Below are positions 23,252 through 31,518 of a DNA stretch of 36,847 bases, piece after piece (the first letter of the stretch is position 1; each line of letters begins with the position of its first letter). The notes beneath the pieces are model-generated. The model made no database searches and was not told the DNA's origin. It worked only from the letters and a program-made list of their open reading frames with translations. A program made the translations under genes and the position numbers. The DNA is from JAVBLU01 sp031553225. GTDB lineage: Bacteria; Bacillota; Clostridia; Christensenellales; UBA1750. Location of the stretch: assembly GCA_031553225.1 (NCBI GenBank), contig JAVBLU010000049.1, forward strand, positions 1 to 36,847, given 5' to 3'.

Positions 23252-24514
23252 TTACGCCCCTGTGAACCGCGATTTGGTGGCCCAGAGCCCAAGCGCCGGG
23301 TTGCCGATGTAGAACACGTCCCCGCGCGCGGTGCTGTTCACGCCCTCCTTCAGGGTGGCGGGCGCCCAGTAGGCCATGGCTTCCTCGACGTCCATATACT
23401 CGTAGCCCACGGCCTTTACCTGCTCGGCCATGGCGCGCGGCGCGCAATAGGTGATGGTAAAGCGGCCGTCGCTGGATCCGTGCACCAGATGCGCGGCCGT
23501 GGAGAGGTTGTCGGCAAGGTCGGCGTTCTCCTGCACGGCCTTCAGCGTGTTGTCGCGGCCCTTGTAGCCGTACTTGCGGATGAGCGCGTCGTTGGCGGCG
23601 TCCTCCCCGAAGGCACGCAGGCCCGGGGCCAGCACGATGAGCCGCGCGCCGTCGCACAGCATCATGCGCGTGCGGTACACGGCCTTGTTCCCCAGCCACG
23701 TGGAGCGGTATTCCTCCGGATCCAGCCACACAAGGCAGGTGTGCTGCTCCTCCACGTACTTGATGTTCTGCTCGATGCACAGCTTGGCGGCCTGCTCGTA
23801 GGGCGTGCGGTCGCGCCCGATGTACAGCCCGCGCAGCTTGCCCTCCGACAGAACGGTTAAGCAGAACACCACGGGCAGGTGCGCGGCGAAGTGCTCCTGC
23901 GCGTAGTCGAACACGCGGCGCACGGGCGTGTCTGCCCGGCCCATGATGCGCTCCGCGCCGTATACGGCGCCGATGAAGTGCGTGCGGTTGATCATCTGCG
24001 AGCCGCCGCACCCAACGAACAGGTGCTTGGAGTAGCTGGCCAGGCCGGCCACCTCGTGGGGCACAACCTGGCCCGCGCACACGATCAGGTCGTACCCGCC
24101 GCGCACCACGTGCCTTGAGAGCTGCACCTCCACGTCAAAGTCCAATAGGCCGTCCGACACGCTGCTCACGTAGCTGCCCGGCACGGTGCCGATATTCACC
24201 ACGTCCTCGCGCCAGCGGTGCTCGATGAGCTTGTCAAAGGGGATGACGCCGCCGAACATCACGCGGCACTCCTCCGCCGTCATGGGCGTATGCGTGCCCA
24301 GCGCGGGCAGCACGTCCACCTGGGCGCCGGCCTGGGTGTAGTGCTCGTACAGGGCGGCGGTGATAACGCCCGCGCGCGAGTGCACGCGCGTAATGTCGGG
24401 GGGGATGAGCAGCACGCGCCGGGCCTGCGACCCCGCGGCGCTCTGCAGCGTAAGGCTCTTGAGCTCTTCATTGGTGATCTCGCCGCTTGGCCTCTCCAGG
24501 ATGAGCGGTTTCAT
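23252..24514 (-). CDS. LarA-type nickel-pincer racemase/epimerase
   Basis: This 420-residue protein is a LarA homologue (DUF2088 N domain). LarA racemises lactate with a nickel-pincer nucleotide bound to a lysine. Here H75 (GTHTPMT), H153 (VPHEVAG), K163 (YSKH) and H179 (RTHF) are present. The 10-residue step from H153 to K163 and the 16-residue step from K163 to H179 equal the H174-K184-H200 spacing of Lactobacillus LarA, so the cofactor site looks intact. PPDITRVHSRAGV is the usual start of the fold. Some homologues are known to be sugar-acid epimerases, including a D-gluconate 2-epimerase. Between a gluconokinase-like gene, a mannonate-type SDR and gnd, a mannonate/gluconate 2-epimerase role is the best guess. 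The cofactor genes larB, larC and larE are not in the window. ATG at 24514 has AGGAGG. Confidence 0.85.
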   Translation of the reverse strand: MKPLILERPSGEITNEELKSLTLQSAAGSQARRVLLIPPDITRVHSRAGVITAALYEHYTQAGAQVDVLPALGTHTPMTAEECRVMFGGVIPFDKLIEHRWREDVVNIGTVPGSYVSSVSDGLLDFDVEVQLSRHVVRGGYDLIVCAGQVVPHEVAGLASYSKHLFVGCGGSQMINRTHFIGAVYGAERIMGRADTPVRRVFDYAQEHFAAHLPVVFCLTVLSEGKLRGLYIGRDRTPYEQAAKLCIEQNIKYVEEQHTCLVWLDPEEYRSTWLGNKAVYRTRMMLCDGARLIVLAPGLRAFGEDAANDALIRKYGYKGRDNTLKAVQENADLADNLSTAAHLVHGSSDGRFTITYCAPRAMAEQVKAVGYEYMDVEEAMAYWAPATLKEGVNSTARGDVFYIGNPALGLWATKSRFTGA

Positions 24515-24526
24515 GGCATGTACCTC

Positions 24527-25975
24527 CTACAGCGCGGGCGCGTTGGCCGCGTAGGCCGCGCAGTAACGTTCGAAGCGCCCCTGGTAATGGGCGCGCATGG
24601 CGGGGTCGGGCGCGACGGTGTAGCCGGGGGCGAAGGGCCAGTCCTCAAGCCTTGCAAGCGCGCCGGCCGCCTTAAAGCCAAGGGCCGCGGCGCCGAATAT
24701 GCTCTGGTTTTCCAAAGCCGTCACCACGAGCGGACGGCCAAACAGATCGGCGGCCATCTGCTGCCAGGGCATGGCGCGCACGATGCCCCCCGAGAGGCGA
24801 ATCTCCCGCGGGACTCCGGCCATCCCCTCAAGCACCAAATAGCACTGGTATAGGTTCATCAGCACGCCCTCCAGCAGAGCGTAGTACAGGTGCCCCACCT
24901 CGTGGGAGCCGCGCAGGGCTACGTATCCGCCGCTGCGGCGGTCGCTCCAGCCCGGGCAGCGCTCGCCGTACAAAAAGGGCAAAAACACCGGCGCGTCCGC
25001 CCACTGGGGCTTTGCGGCCAGCATGGCGCTCTCCAGGTCGGGGAAATCCCAGCGCCCGCCCAGCACGGTCTTGCGCAGCCAGTCCACGCAGTTGCATGCG
25101 CCGCTGGTGGCCGCGCCGGCGATGCGCTTGCCTTCGGCGATGTAGTAGCACCAGGTGGAGGGCTGATCCGGCAGAAGAGGCCCGTCGGCGGCCAGGCGCA
25201 GCGCGCCGCTCGTGCCCACCGAGAAGGTCATAATGCCCTGCCCCATCGCCCCGGAACCCACCTGGTTCAGCGCGCCGTCCCCGCCGCCCAGCGCCACGGG
25301 AACGCTCTTAATGCCCAGCGCGGCCGCGGCCTCGGGCAGCATGGCAAAGGCGTCGTCCGGCTCGCACAGTTCGGGCAGAAGGGCCGGGTCGATGCCCGCA
25401 AAAGCGAGCACCTCCCCGTCCCAATCAAGCGTATGGATGTTGAACAGCCCCGACCCGGCGGCGAAGCAGCGCGTGGCGCGCGCCTTGCCCGTCAGGCGGT
25501 AGCCCAGGTACGTCGCAAGGCTCCACAGCCCGGCGATGCCGAAAAGCGACTCGGGTTTGTTTTCCTTGAGGTATTTCCACTGCCACAGCGGGTAGAAGGC
25601 GTGCACCATACAACCCGTCCGGCCGTACAGCCAGGCGCACAGCGCCCCGTCGCGCCGGGCGGGGGCGGCCGTGCCGGAGGCGTCGGTGTTCGCCCAGGTG
25701 AGGGCGCGCCCAAGAGGGCGTTTTTGCCCGTCCACGGCCAGAAGCGAGTGCCAGATGGTGGACAGGCCGCATCCGTGCACGGGCACGCCCGCCTTGCGCA
25801 CGGCCTCTTTGCCGGCGCTCACCAGCGCTTCGTACACGCCCTCGGCGTCCAGGGTGACGATGTCGCCCACGTTTTTCTCAAAGGGCACGCTCACCTCGGC
25901 CAGCGCGCGCAGCTCCGCGCTGAACACCACCGCCTTGGCGGCCGATGTGGACGCCTCAAGCGCCAGTACATTCAT
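24527..25975 (-). CDS. FGGY family carbohydrate kinase, gluconokinase-like
   Basis: This 482-residue FGGY kinase phosphorylates a sugar or sugar acid. Similarities to Bacillus gluconokinase include TWANTDAS, VHAFYPLWQWKYL, GLFNIHTLDWDGEVLAFAGI and IMTFSVGTSGALR. The catalytic aspartate is D233 in ALGGGDGALNQVG. The phosphate-1 loop is ALEASTSAAKAVVF, an unusual form of the normal DIGTTS, so it may be a distinct subgroup. The start ATG at 25975 has GGGTG; the LarA-like gene begins 12 bases after its stop. With gnd in the same operon, gluconate to 6-phosphogluconate is the likely reaction. Xylulose or another polyol substrate is not excluded. Confidence 0.85.
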   Translation of the reverse strand: MNVLALEASTSAAKAVVFSAELRALAEVSVPFEKNVGDIVTLDAEGVYEALVSAGKEAVRKAGVPVHGCGLSTIWHSLLAVDGQKRPLGRALTWANTDASGTAAPARRDGALCAWLYGRTGCMVHAFYPLWQWKYLKENKPESLFGIAGLWSLATYLGYRLTGKARATRCFAAGSGLFNIHTLDWDGEVLAFAGIDPALLPELCEPDDAFAMLPEAAAALGIKSVPVALGGGDGALNQVGSGAMGQGIMTFSVGTSGALRLAADGPLLPDQPSTWCYYIAEGKRIAGAATSGACNCVDWLRKTVLGGRWDFPDLESAMLAAKPQWADAPVFLPFLYGERCPGWSDRRSGGYVALRGSHEVGHLYYALLEGVLMNLYQCYLVLEGMAGVPREIRLSGGIVRAMPWQQMAADLFGRPLVVTALENQSIFGAAALGFKAAGALARLEDWPFAPGYTVAPDPAMRAHYQGRFERYCAAYAANAPAL

Positions 25976-26043
25976 GCCATCACCCTGTTTTCATATGATA
26001 CAAAGCCGTGTATCGGCGGCCGCGGGCCTTGGCCGGGCCTGCG

Positions 26044-26859
26044 CTAAATTGAGAAGATGGAGAAACCGCCGTCGATGGGCAGCACAACGCCGGTGACGAA
26101 CGCGGCGGCCTGGCTGCACAAAAAGTGCACCGCGCCCACCAGCTCCTGCGGCTGGCCGTAGCGGCTCATGGGCGTTTGCTGCAGCACGTGCCGGCCGCGC
26201 TCGGTGGGCGCGCCGGTCTCCTTGTCCGTCATCAAAAAGCGATTCTGCTCGGTGAGCAAGAAACCGGGGCAGATAGCGTTCACGCGGATCTCGGGACAGC
26301 CGTTTTTTGCAAAGTAGGTGGCCAGCCACTGGGTGAAGTTGCTCACGGCCGCCTTGGCCGCGCCGTACCCCGCCACGCGGGTGAGCGGCCGCAGCGCGGA
26401 CATGGAGGAAATGTTGACGATGTTGCCTTTCTTCAGCTTCATAAAGTACTCGCCAAACACCTGCGATGGCAGCAGCGTGCCGATGAAATTCAAGTCGAAC
26501 ACGAAGCGCAGCGCGTCCTCGGGCAGATCGAAAAAGGTCTGCTGATCGTTCGTGGACGCTTTGGGCGAGTTGCCGCCCGCGCCGTTCACCAGCACGTCCA
26601 CCTGGCCAAAGCGGTCGATGATCGCCTGAAACGCGGCCCGGATCTCATCCTTTTTAAGCACGTTGCAGGCGAACGCGGCGGCCGTGCCGCCCTCGGCGGC
26701 AATCTTGTCGGCCACGGCCTGCGCGCGCTCAAGGTTTAAGTCCAGCAGGGCGATCTTTGCGCCCTGCCCGGCAAAGTAAGAGGCCATCTCGCTGCACAGG
26801 ATGCCGGCCGCGCCGGTGATCGCAAACACCTTGCCGGAAACGTCAAACAGATTCGTCAT
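26044..26859 (-). CDS. SDR oxidoreductase, D-mannonate oxidoreductase type
   Basis: This 271-residue short-chain dehydrogenase is close to the UxuB/YjmF-type D-mannonate oxidoreductases of Gram-positive bacteria, which reduce D-fructuronate to D-mannonate. Nucleotide binding is by ITGAAGILCSEM. VLVNGAGGNSPKAST, VFGEYFM, NISSMSALRPLTRVAGYGAAKAAVSNFTQWLA and GFLLTEQNRFLM fit that group, with catalytic S151 or S152, Y165 and K169. The ending VTGVVLPIDGGFSI is typical. ATG at 26859 has GAGGAGGGG upstream. It lies 27 bases after gnd. A gluconate 5-dehydrogenase role is the main alternative. No mannonate dehydratase gene is seen nearby. Confidence 0.85.
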   Translation of the reverse strand: MTNLFDVSGKVFAITGAAGILCSEMASYFAGQGAKIALLDLNLERAQAVADKIAAEGGTAAAFACNVLKKDEIRAAFQAIIDRFGQVDVLVNGAGGNSPKASTNDQQTFFDLPEDALRFVFDLNFIGTLLPSQVFGEYFMKLKKGNIVNISSMSALRPLTRVAGYGAAKAAVSNFTQWLATYFAKNGCPEIRVNAICPGFLLTEQNRFLMTDKETGAPTERGRHVLQQTPMSRYGQPQELVGAVHFLCSQAAAFVTGVVLPIDGGFSIFSI

Positions 26860-26886
26860 GGCGGTGCCCCTCCTCAGATTCCTTAT

Positions 26887-28296
26887 TTATTCCTCTACCC
26901 AAACCGTGTGGAAAGCGCCGGGCTTATCCGTGCGCTCGTAGGTGTGCGCACCGAAGTAGTCGCGCTGGGCCTGCAGAAGGTTGTGCGGCAGGCGCGCGCA
27001 GCGCAGCCCGTCGTAGTACGAAAGCGCGGACATAAAGCAGGGCGCCCACACGCCGCGCTCGGCCGCGAGGGATACCACGCGCCGCCAGCCGGCCTGCGCG
27101 TCGGTAACGGCCTTGAGGAAGAACGGGTCCAGCAGCAGGTTGGGCAGCTTTGGGTCGCGCTCGTAGGCTTCCTTGATGCGCGTTAGGAACCGCGCGCGTA
27201 TGATGCATCCGCCGCGCCACATCATGGCGATCGTGCCGAAATCCAGCGACCAGCCGTATGCCTCGCCCGCGGCGCTCATCAGGGCAAAGCCCTGCGCGTA
27301 GGAGCAAATTTTAGCGGCGTACAGCGCGCCGCGTATGTCGGCAAGCACGGCCGCCTTGTTCACCTGCGCGCCTCCGGCCGGGCCGGGCAGCACGGCGGAG
27401 GCCGCGACGCGCTGGTCCTTGATGGCCGTCATGCACCGCGCGAACACCGCGCCCGCGATGGTCTCGGCAGGCACGCCCAGATCCAGCGCCTCCTGCGAGG
27501 TCCACTTGCCGGTGCCTTTCTGGCCCGCGCGGTCCAAAATCACGTCCACCAGGGGCTTGCCGGTCTCCTCGTCCACGCGCATCAAAATGTCGGCGGTAAT
27601 GGCGATCAGGTAGCTGTCCAGCTCTCCGCGGTTCCACTCGGCAAAGGTCGCCCCGCACTCGGCGGGCGTCATGTGAAGCAGGCCCTGCATCAGCTGGTAC
27701 GCCTCGCAGATGAGCTGCATATCGCCGTACTCGATGCCGTTGTGCGTCACCTTCACGTAGTGGCCCGCGCCGTCCGGCCCCAGAAACGCGCAGCAGGGCT
27801 TGCCTTCCACCTGGGCGGAGATCTTCTCCAGCAGCGGCCCCGCCAGGGCGTACGCTTCCCTGGAGCCGCCGGGCATGATGGACGGCCCTTTCAGCGCGCC
27901 CTCCTCGCCGCCCGAAACGCCCGTGCCCAAGAAGAGGATGCCCTTCTCCTGCATCTGCTTGCAGCGGCGCACCGTGTCTTTAAAGAAGGAGTTGCCGCCG
28001 TCGATCACCACGTCGCCCTTGGATAAAAGCGGCACGAGCCCGTCGAGCACCGCGTCCACGGGGCTTCCGGCCTGCACCATCAGCATGATCTTGCGCGGCG
28101 CGCTCAGCATGCTCACTAGCTCGGGAAGCGAATAGGCGGGATAGATGCTCTTGCCCTTGGCCGTCGTTTGCAAAAAGCCGTCCGTGCGCTCGCGCGAGCG
28201 GTTGTACACCGCCACGTGCGCGCCGTTGCGCTCCATGTTCAACACGAGGTTTTGCCCCATGACCGCCAGGCCCACAAGACCAATGTCACACATCAT
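26887..28296 (-). CDS. gnd: 6-phosphogluconate dehydrogenase, decarboxylating
   Basis: Gnd oxidatively decarboxylates 6-phosphogluconate to ribulose 5-phosphate. The full 469-residue length is present. The dinucleotide motif is GLVGLAVMGQN and VVIDGGNSFFKDT follows. Catalytic K182, N186 and E189 are in GHYVKVTHNGIEYGDMQ. RAGQKGTGKWTSQEALDLGVP and WRGGCIIRARFL are classic. The start is taken at the first of two adjacent ATG codons (28296), with AAGGGGG seven bases upstream. It is the first gene of the eight-gene operon behind the promoter at 28331-28359. Being placed with a gluconokinase-like kinase suggests a gluconate catabolic copy. Confidence 0.96.
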   Translation of the reverse strand: MMCDIGLVGLAVMGQNLVLNMERNGAHVAVYNRSRERTDGFLQTTAKGKSIYPAYSLPELVSMLSAPRKIMLMVQAGSPVDAVLDGLVPLLSKGDVVIDGGNSFFKDTVRRCKQMQEKGILFLGTGVSGGEEGALKGPSIMPGGSREAYALAGPLLEKISAQVEGKPCCAFLGPDGAGHYVKVTHNGIEYGDMQLICEAYQLMQGLLHMTPAECGATFAEWNRGELDSYLIAITADILMRVDEETGKPLVDVILDRAGQKGTGKWTSQEALDLGVPAETIAGAVFARCMTAIKDQRVAASAVLPGPAGGAQVNKAAVLADIRGALYAAKICSYAQGFALMSAAGEAYGWSLDFGTIAMMWRGGCIIRARFLTRIKEAYERDPKLPNLLLDPFFLKAVTDAQAGWRRVVSLAAERGVWAPCFMSALSYYDGLRCARLPHNLLQAQRDYFGAHTYERTDKPGAFHTVWVEE

Positions 28297-28330
28297 GCGT
28301 AAGCCCCCTTTGGATTGCTCTGCTTATCCC

Positions 28331-28359
28331 ATTGTATCAGGCATGTTTCCCTTTTGCAA
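28331..28359 (-). promoter_or_regulatory. promoter of the gnd-to-dehydroquinate-synthase-like operon
   Basis: Minus strand TTGCAA (28354-28359), 17 bases, TACAAT (28331-28336), with TG two bases before the -10 box. It directs the gnd operon and is back to back with the divergent promoter at 28378-28406. Confidence 0.75.
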
Positions 28360-28377
28360 TGCGGCCGGTTTTCTCAT

Positions 28378-28406
28378 ATGACATCTTTCCCGCCATATGA
28401 TAAAAT
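28378..28406 (+). promoter_or_regulatory. promoter of the dipeptidase-GH2 operon
   Basis: ATGACA (28378-28383), 17 bases, TAAAAT (28401-28406), with TG before the -10. Two CATATG hexamers (28375-28380 and 28394-28399) overlap the -35 and the spacer end and could be half-sites of a regulator shared with the divergent operon. Confidence 0.75.
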
Positions 28407-28434
28407 GGAAATAAGCCGGAGGAGGCGAGGACGC

Positions 28435-29301
28435 GTGTGGGCTGCGGATGCGCACTGCGACGCGCTGTCCAAGCGGTTGGCCGACCCCGCCGCGCCCCGC
28501 GCGGTGACGGGGGAAACGCTGTTTGCGGGCGACGTGCGCCTGCAGCTGTGCGCGCTGTTCAGCGGCACAACAGCAGCCCCCTGGCAGGCCGTGCAGGCCC
28601 AGCTGGCCCTGTGGCCGGCGTTTTGCGGCGAGCTTGCGCCCGGGTGCGAGGCGCATCTTACGGTGGAGGACTGCGCGTGCCTTGAGGGCTCGCTGGAGCG
28701 CGTGAGCGAGCTGGCCCACGCGGGCGCGTGCATGATGGGCCTTACCTGGAACGGCGACAACGCCCTGGGCGGCGGCTGCCGGGGCGCGGGCGGGGGCCTA
28801 TTGCCCTTTGGCCGGACGGCGGTGCGGCGCATGGGAGAGCTGCGCGTGGCCGTCGACCTGGCGCATGCCTGCCCCGCGCTTTTTTTTGACGCGATGGACG
28901 CCGCAGCCCGTCCGCCCTGCGTCAGCCACGCCTGCTGCCGCAACTTGTGCGGCGCGCCCCGCAACGTAAGCGACGGCCAGATACGCGCGCTGTCCGAATG
29001 CAGGGGGTTCTTGGGCGTCTGCTTCTACCCGCCCTTTCTGAGAGAGAGCGGCGAGGCAACCGTGTCCGACGTGGCCGCCCACATCGACCACGCCGTGCAG
29101 ACCGGCGGCATCGGCCTTGTGGGCCTGGGCTCGGACTTCGACGGCATCGAGGTATGGCCCCGGGATCTGCCCGACCCCTCGGCCCTGCCCCGCCTGGAAG
29201 CGGCGCTGCGCGGCCTTGGCTACGTCCAGGCCGACATACAGCGCGTCTTTTACGGCAACCTGACCGACTACCTGCGCCGGATGCGCGGCAGCGCGCGCTG
29301 A
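28435..29301 (+). CDS. membrane dipeptidase-like protein (peptidase family M19)
   Basis: This 288-residue zinc dipeptidase of family M19 would cleave dipeptides, including D-residue or peptidoglycan-derived ones. Metal ligands are H7 and D9 (DAHCD), a central Glu and the His in VSHACCRN. GLTWNGDNALGGG, RVAVDLAHA, PRNVSDGQI and LGSDFDGIE match family blocks. The protein is shorter than the usual 310-350 residues. The start is GTG at 28435, nine bases after GGAGGAGG, downstream of the promoter at 28378-28406. The frame extends upstream, but across the promoter, so longer versions are unlikely. A GH2 gene follows after 27 bases. Confidence 0.88.
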   Translation: MWAADAHCDALSKRLADPAAPRAVTGETLFAGDVRLQLCALFSGTTAAPWQAVQAQLALWPAFCGELAPGCEAHLTVEDCACLEGSLERVSELAHAGACMMGLTWNGDNALGGGCRGAGGGLLPFGRTAVRRMGELRVAVDLAHACPALFFDAMDAAARPPCVSHACCRNLCGAPRNVSDGQIRALSECRGFLGVCFYPPFLRESGEATVSDVAAHIDHAVQTGGIGLVGLGSDFDGIEVWPRDLPDPSALPRLEAALRGLGYVQADIQRVFYGNLTDYLRRMRGSAR

Positions 29302-29328
29302 CGCGCCACAAAAGAGGAGGAAGCTCTC

Positions 29329-31518
29329 ATGCGCGACAGGATACCGCTCGCCTTCAGCGTCGGCCCAAGCGACGACCGCCTGACCCCGCCCGATCAGCTG
29401 GTGCCCGCCACGGTGCCCGGCGCGGTGCAGCTGGACTATCAAGCCGCCGGCCTTGCGCCCGACCCGCACATCGGGGAGGGCTTTTCGGCTTACGGCTGGA
29501 TGGAGGACAAGCACTGGCACTACGAGGCGCTCTTGCCCAAGCGCCCGCGCGGCGAGCATGTCGATCTCGTGCTGGAGGGCGTGGACTACGCCTTCGCCGT
29601 GTACCTGGACGGGACGCTTCTGCACGAGCAGGAGGGCATGTTCACCCCCGCGCGGCTGGACATCACCGCCCTGTACCGGGAAGGAGCCGCTTTGCGCGTG
29701 GTGGTGCTGCCCGCCCCCAAGCGGGAAGGTGCGCCGGAAAACCGCGAGCAGGCCGACCACTGCTGCAAACCCGCCGTGAGCTACGGCTGGGACTGGCACC
29801 CCCGCTACATTCCCCTGGGGTTGTGGCGGCCGGCTTACGTGGAGGGATCGCCGGATACGCGCATCCTCGGCTGCGAGGTGCGCGCGGCCGTGTCGGACGA
29901 CCTGATGGAGGGCACGCTCACCCTGAGCCTGCAGCTGAGCGCGCCCTGCGAAGCCGAATGGCGCGTGCGCACACCCGGAGGGGAAACGCTCAAGACGATC
30001 ATCCCCGCTTCCACAACAAGCGTGGAAACCGCGCTGCGGGTGCTGGCCCCCGCCCTGTGGTGGCCCAACGGCGAGGGCGGCCAGGCGCTGTACGAAAGCA
30101 CGCTGTCCATCCCGGGCGACCAAAGCGCCGCGCGCGTGGGCTTTCGCCGCCTCCGCCTTGTGATGCACGAGGGCGCTTGGCGCACCCCGGACAGCTTCCC
30201 CAAGAGCCGCTCCAACCCGCCCATCACCCTGGAGGTAAACAACCGCCGCATCTTCGGCAAAGGCTCCAACTGGGTGGCTCCGGAGATGTGCCCGGGCGCG
30301 GTGGACGAGCAGCGCTACCGCCGGCACCTGCAGCTCGCCAAGGACGCGCACATGAACCTGCTGCGCGTGTGGGGCGGGGGCATTGCCCTGCCCGATGAGT
30401 TTTACGACGCCGCGGACGAGCTGGGCCTGCTCATCTGGCAGGAGTTCCCCCTGTCGTGCAACTGCTACCCGGACGAGGAAGGCTACCTGAGCGTGCTTGA
30501 GCGCGAGTCGCGCTCCATCATCCTGCGGCTTCGGCACCGCGCCTCCCTAGCCATTTGGTGCGGCGGAAACGAGCTGTTCAACGCCTGGTCGGGCATGACC
30601 GACCAGTCCCTTCCCCTGCGGCTGCTGAACAGCAACTGCTTCCGGCTGGATCCCTTGCGTCCCTTCCTGCCCACCTCCCCGGTGATGGGCATGGCGCACG
30701 GCAACTACGCCTTCAACTACCCGGACGGCCGCGAGGCCTTCCAGGTGATGCCCGCCTCCGCCGCCACGGCCTACACCGAGTTCGGCATGCCCGGCCCCGC
30801 GCCCGTGGACACGCTCAGATCCGTCATTCCCTCTCACGAGCTGTGGCCGCCGCGCCCCATCGGGTCGTGGGTGGCGCACGGCGCGTTTGGCGCGTGGCTC
30901 CCCTGCTCCTGGCTGGACCTGCCCACCTACGAGCGCTACTTCGGCCCGCCCGCATCCCTTGAGGACCTGGTTGAAAAGGGCCAGTGGATGCAGGCGGAGG
31001 GCTACCGCTGCATCTTCGAGGAGGCCCGCCGCCAAAGGCCCGTATGTTCCATGGCCGTCAACTGGTGCTTCCAGGAACCCTGGCCCACCGCCGCGAACAA
31101 TTCGCTGCTCGCCTACCCCTCAACGCCCAAGCCCGCCTACTATGCCGTACAGGCCGCCTGCCGGCCGCAGGCGGCCTCCGCGCGCATCGAACGCTTCCAG
31201 TGGCGGCCGGGCGATTGCTTCTGCGCGGAGGTGTGGCTGCTCAACGACGCGCCCTTCGCCCTGCCCGCCTGCAGCGTGGACGCCTCGCTGCTCATCGGCG
31301 ACACGGAGCACCCCCTGGCCGTCTGGCGCTGCCCGGGCGCCATGGCCGGGCAGAACGCGCGCGGCCCGCGCCTTCACTTCCCCCTGCCGGATGCGGACGC
31401 GGAACGCATCACGCTCATCCTGCGCGTTCAGGGGCGGCCGGACATGGAGGCGCGCTACGCGCTGTCCTTCCGGGCAAACGCCCCGGCGGCCGCCGCGGCC
31501 AGGGCGCTCAACCTGTGA
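29329..31518 (+). CDS. glycoside hydrolase family 2, beta-mannosidase-like
   Basis: This 729-residue protein has the GH2 layout: an N-terminal sugar-binding domain (VPGAVQLDYQAAGLAPDPHIGEGF), an immunoglobulin-like domain and a TIM barrel with FGKGSNWVAPE, NLLRVWGGGIALPDEFYDAADELGLLIWQEF. The acid/base Glu is E415 in WCGGNE and the probable nucleophile is E484 in YTEFGMPG. WDWHPRYIPLGLWRP and the overall order fit beta-mannosidases and related exo-enzymes. There is no signal peptide, so it acts on imported oligosaccharides. The start ATG at 29329 has GAGGAGG upstream. The stop overlaps the next start (GTGA). Product mannose could feed sugar-acid genes next door, but the link is speculative. 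Other beta-D-glycosides are possible. Confidence 0.88.
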   Translation: MRDRIPLAFSVGPSDDRLTPPDQLVPATVPGAVQLDYQAAGLAPDPHIGEGFSAYGWMEDKHWHYEALLPKRPRGEHVDLVLEGVDYAFAVYLDGTLLHEQEGMFTPARLDITALYREGAALRVVVLPAPKREGAPENREQADHCCKPAVSYGWDWHPRYIPLGLWRPAYVEGSPDTRILGCEVRAAVSDDLMEGTLTLSLQLSAPCEAEWRVRTPGGETLKTIIPASTTSVETALRVLAPALWWPNGEGGQALYESTLSIPGDQSAARVGFRRLRLVMHEGAWRTPDSFPKSRSNPPITLEVNNRRIFGKGSNWVAPEMCPGAVDEQRYRRHLQLAKDAHMNLLRVWGGGIALPDEFYDAADELGLLIWQEFPLSCNCYPDEEGYLSVLERESRSIILRLRHRASLAIWCGGNELFNAWSGMTDQSLPLRLLNSNCFRLDPLRPFLPTSPVMGMAHGNYAFNYPDGREAFQVMPASAATAYTEFGMPGPAPVDTLRSVIPSHELWPPRPIGSWVAHGAFGAWLPCSWLDLPTYERYFGPPASLEDLVEKGQWMQAEGYRCIFEEARRQRPVCSMAVNWCFQEPWPTAANNSLLAYPSTPKPAYYAVQAACRPQAASARIERFQWRPGDCFCAEVWLLNDAPFALPACSVDASLLIGDTEHPLAVWRCPGAMAGQNARGPRLHFPLPDADAERITLILRVQGRPDMEARYALSFRANAPAAAAARALNL

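Noticed and set aside
28798..30537. 579-codon minus-strand open frame
   Set aside because: It lies opposite the M19 dipeptidase and GH2 genes, which both have full family motifs.
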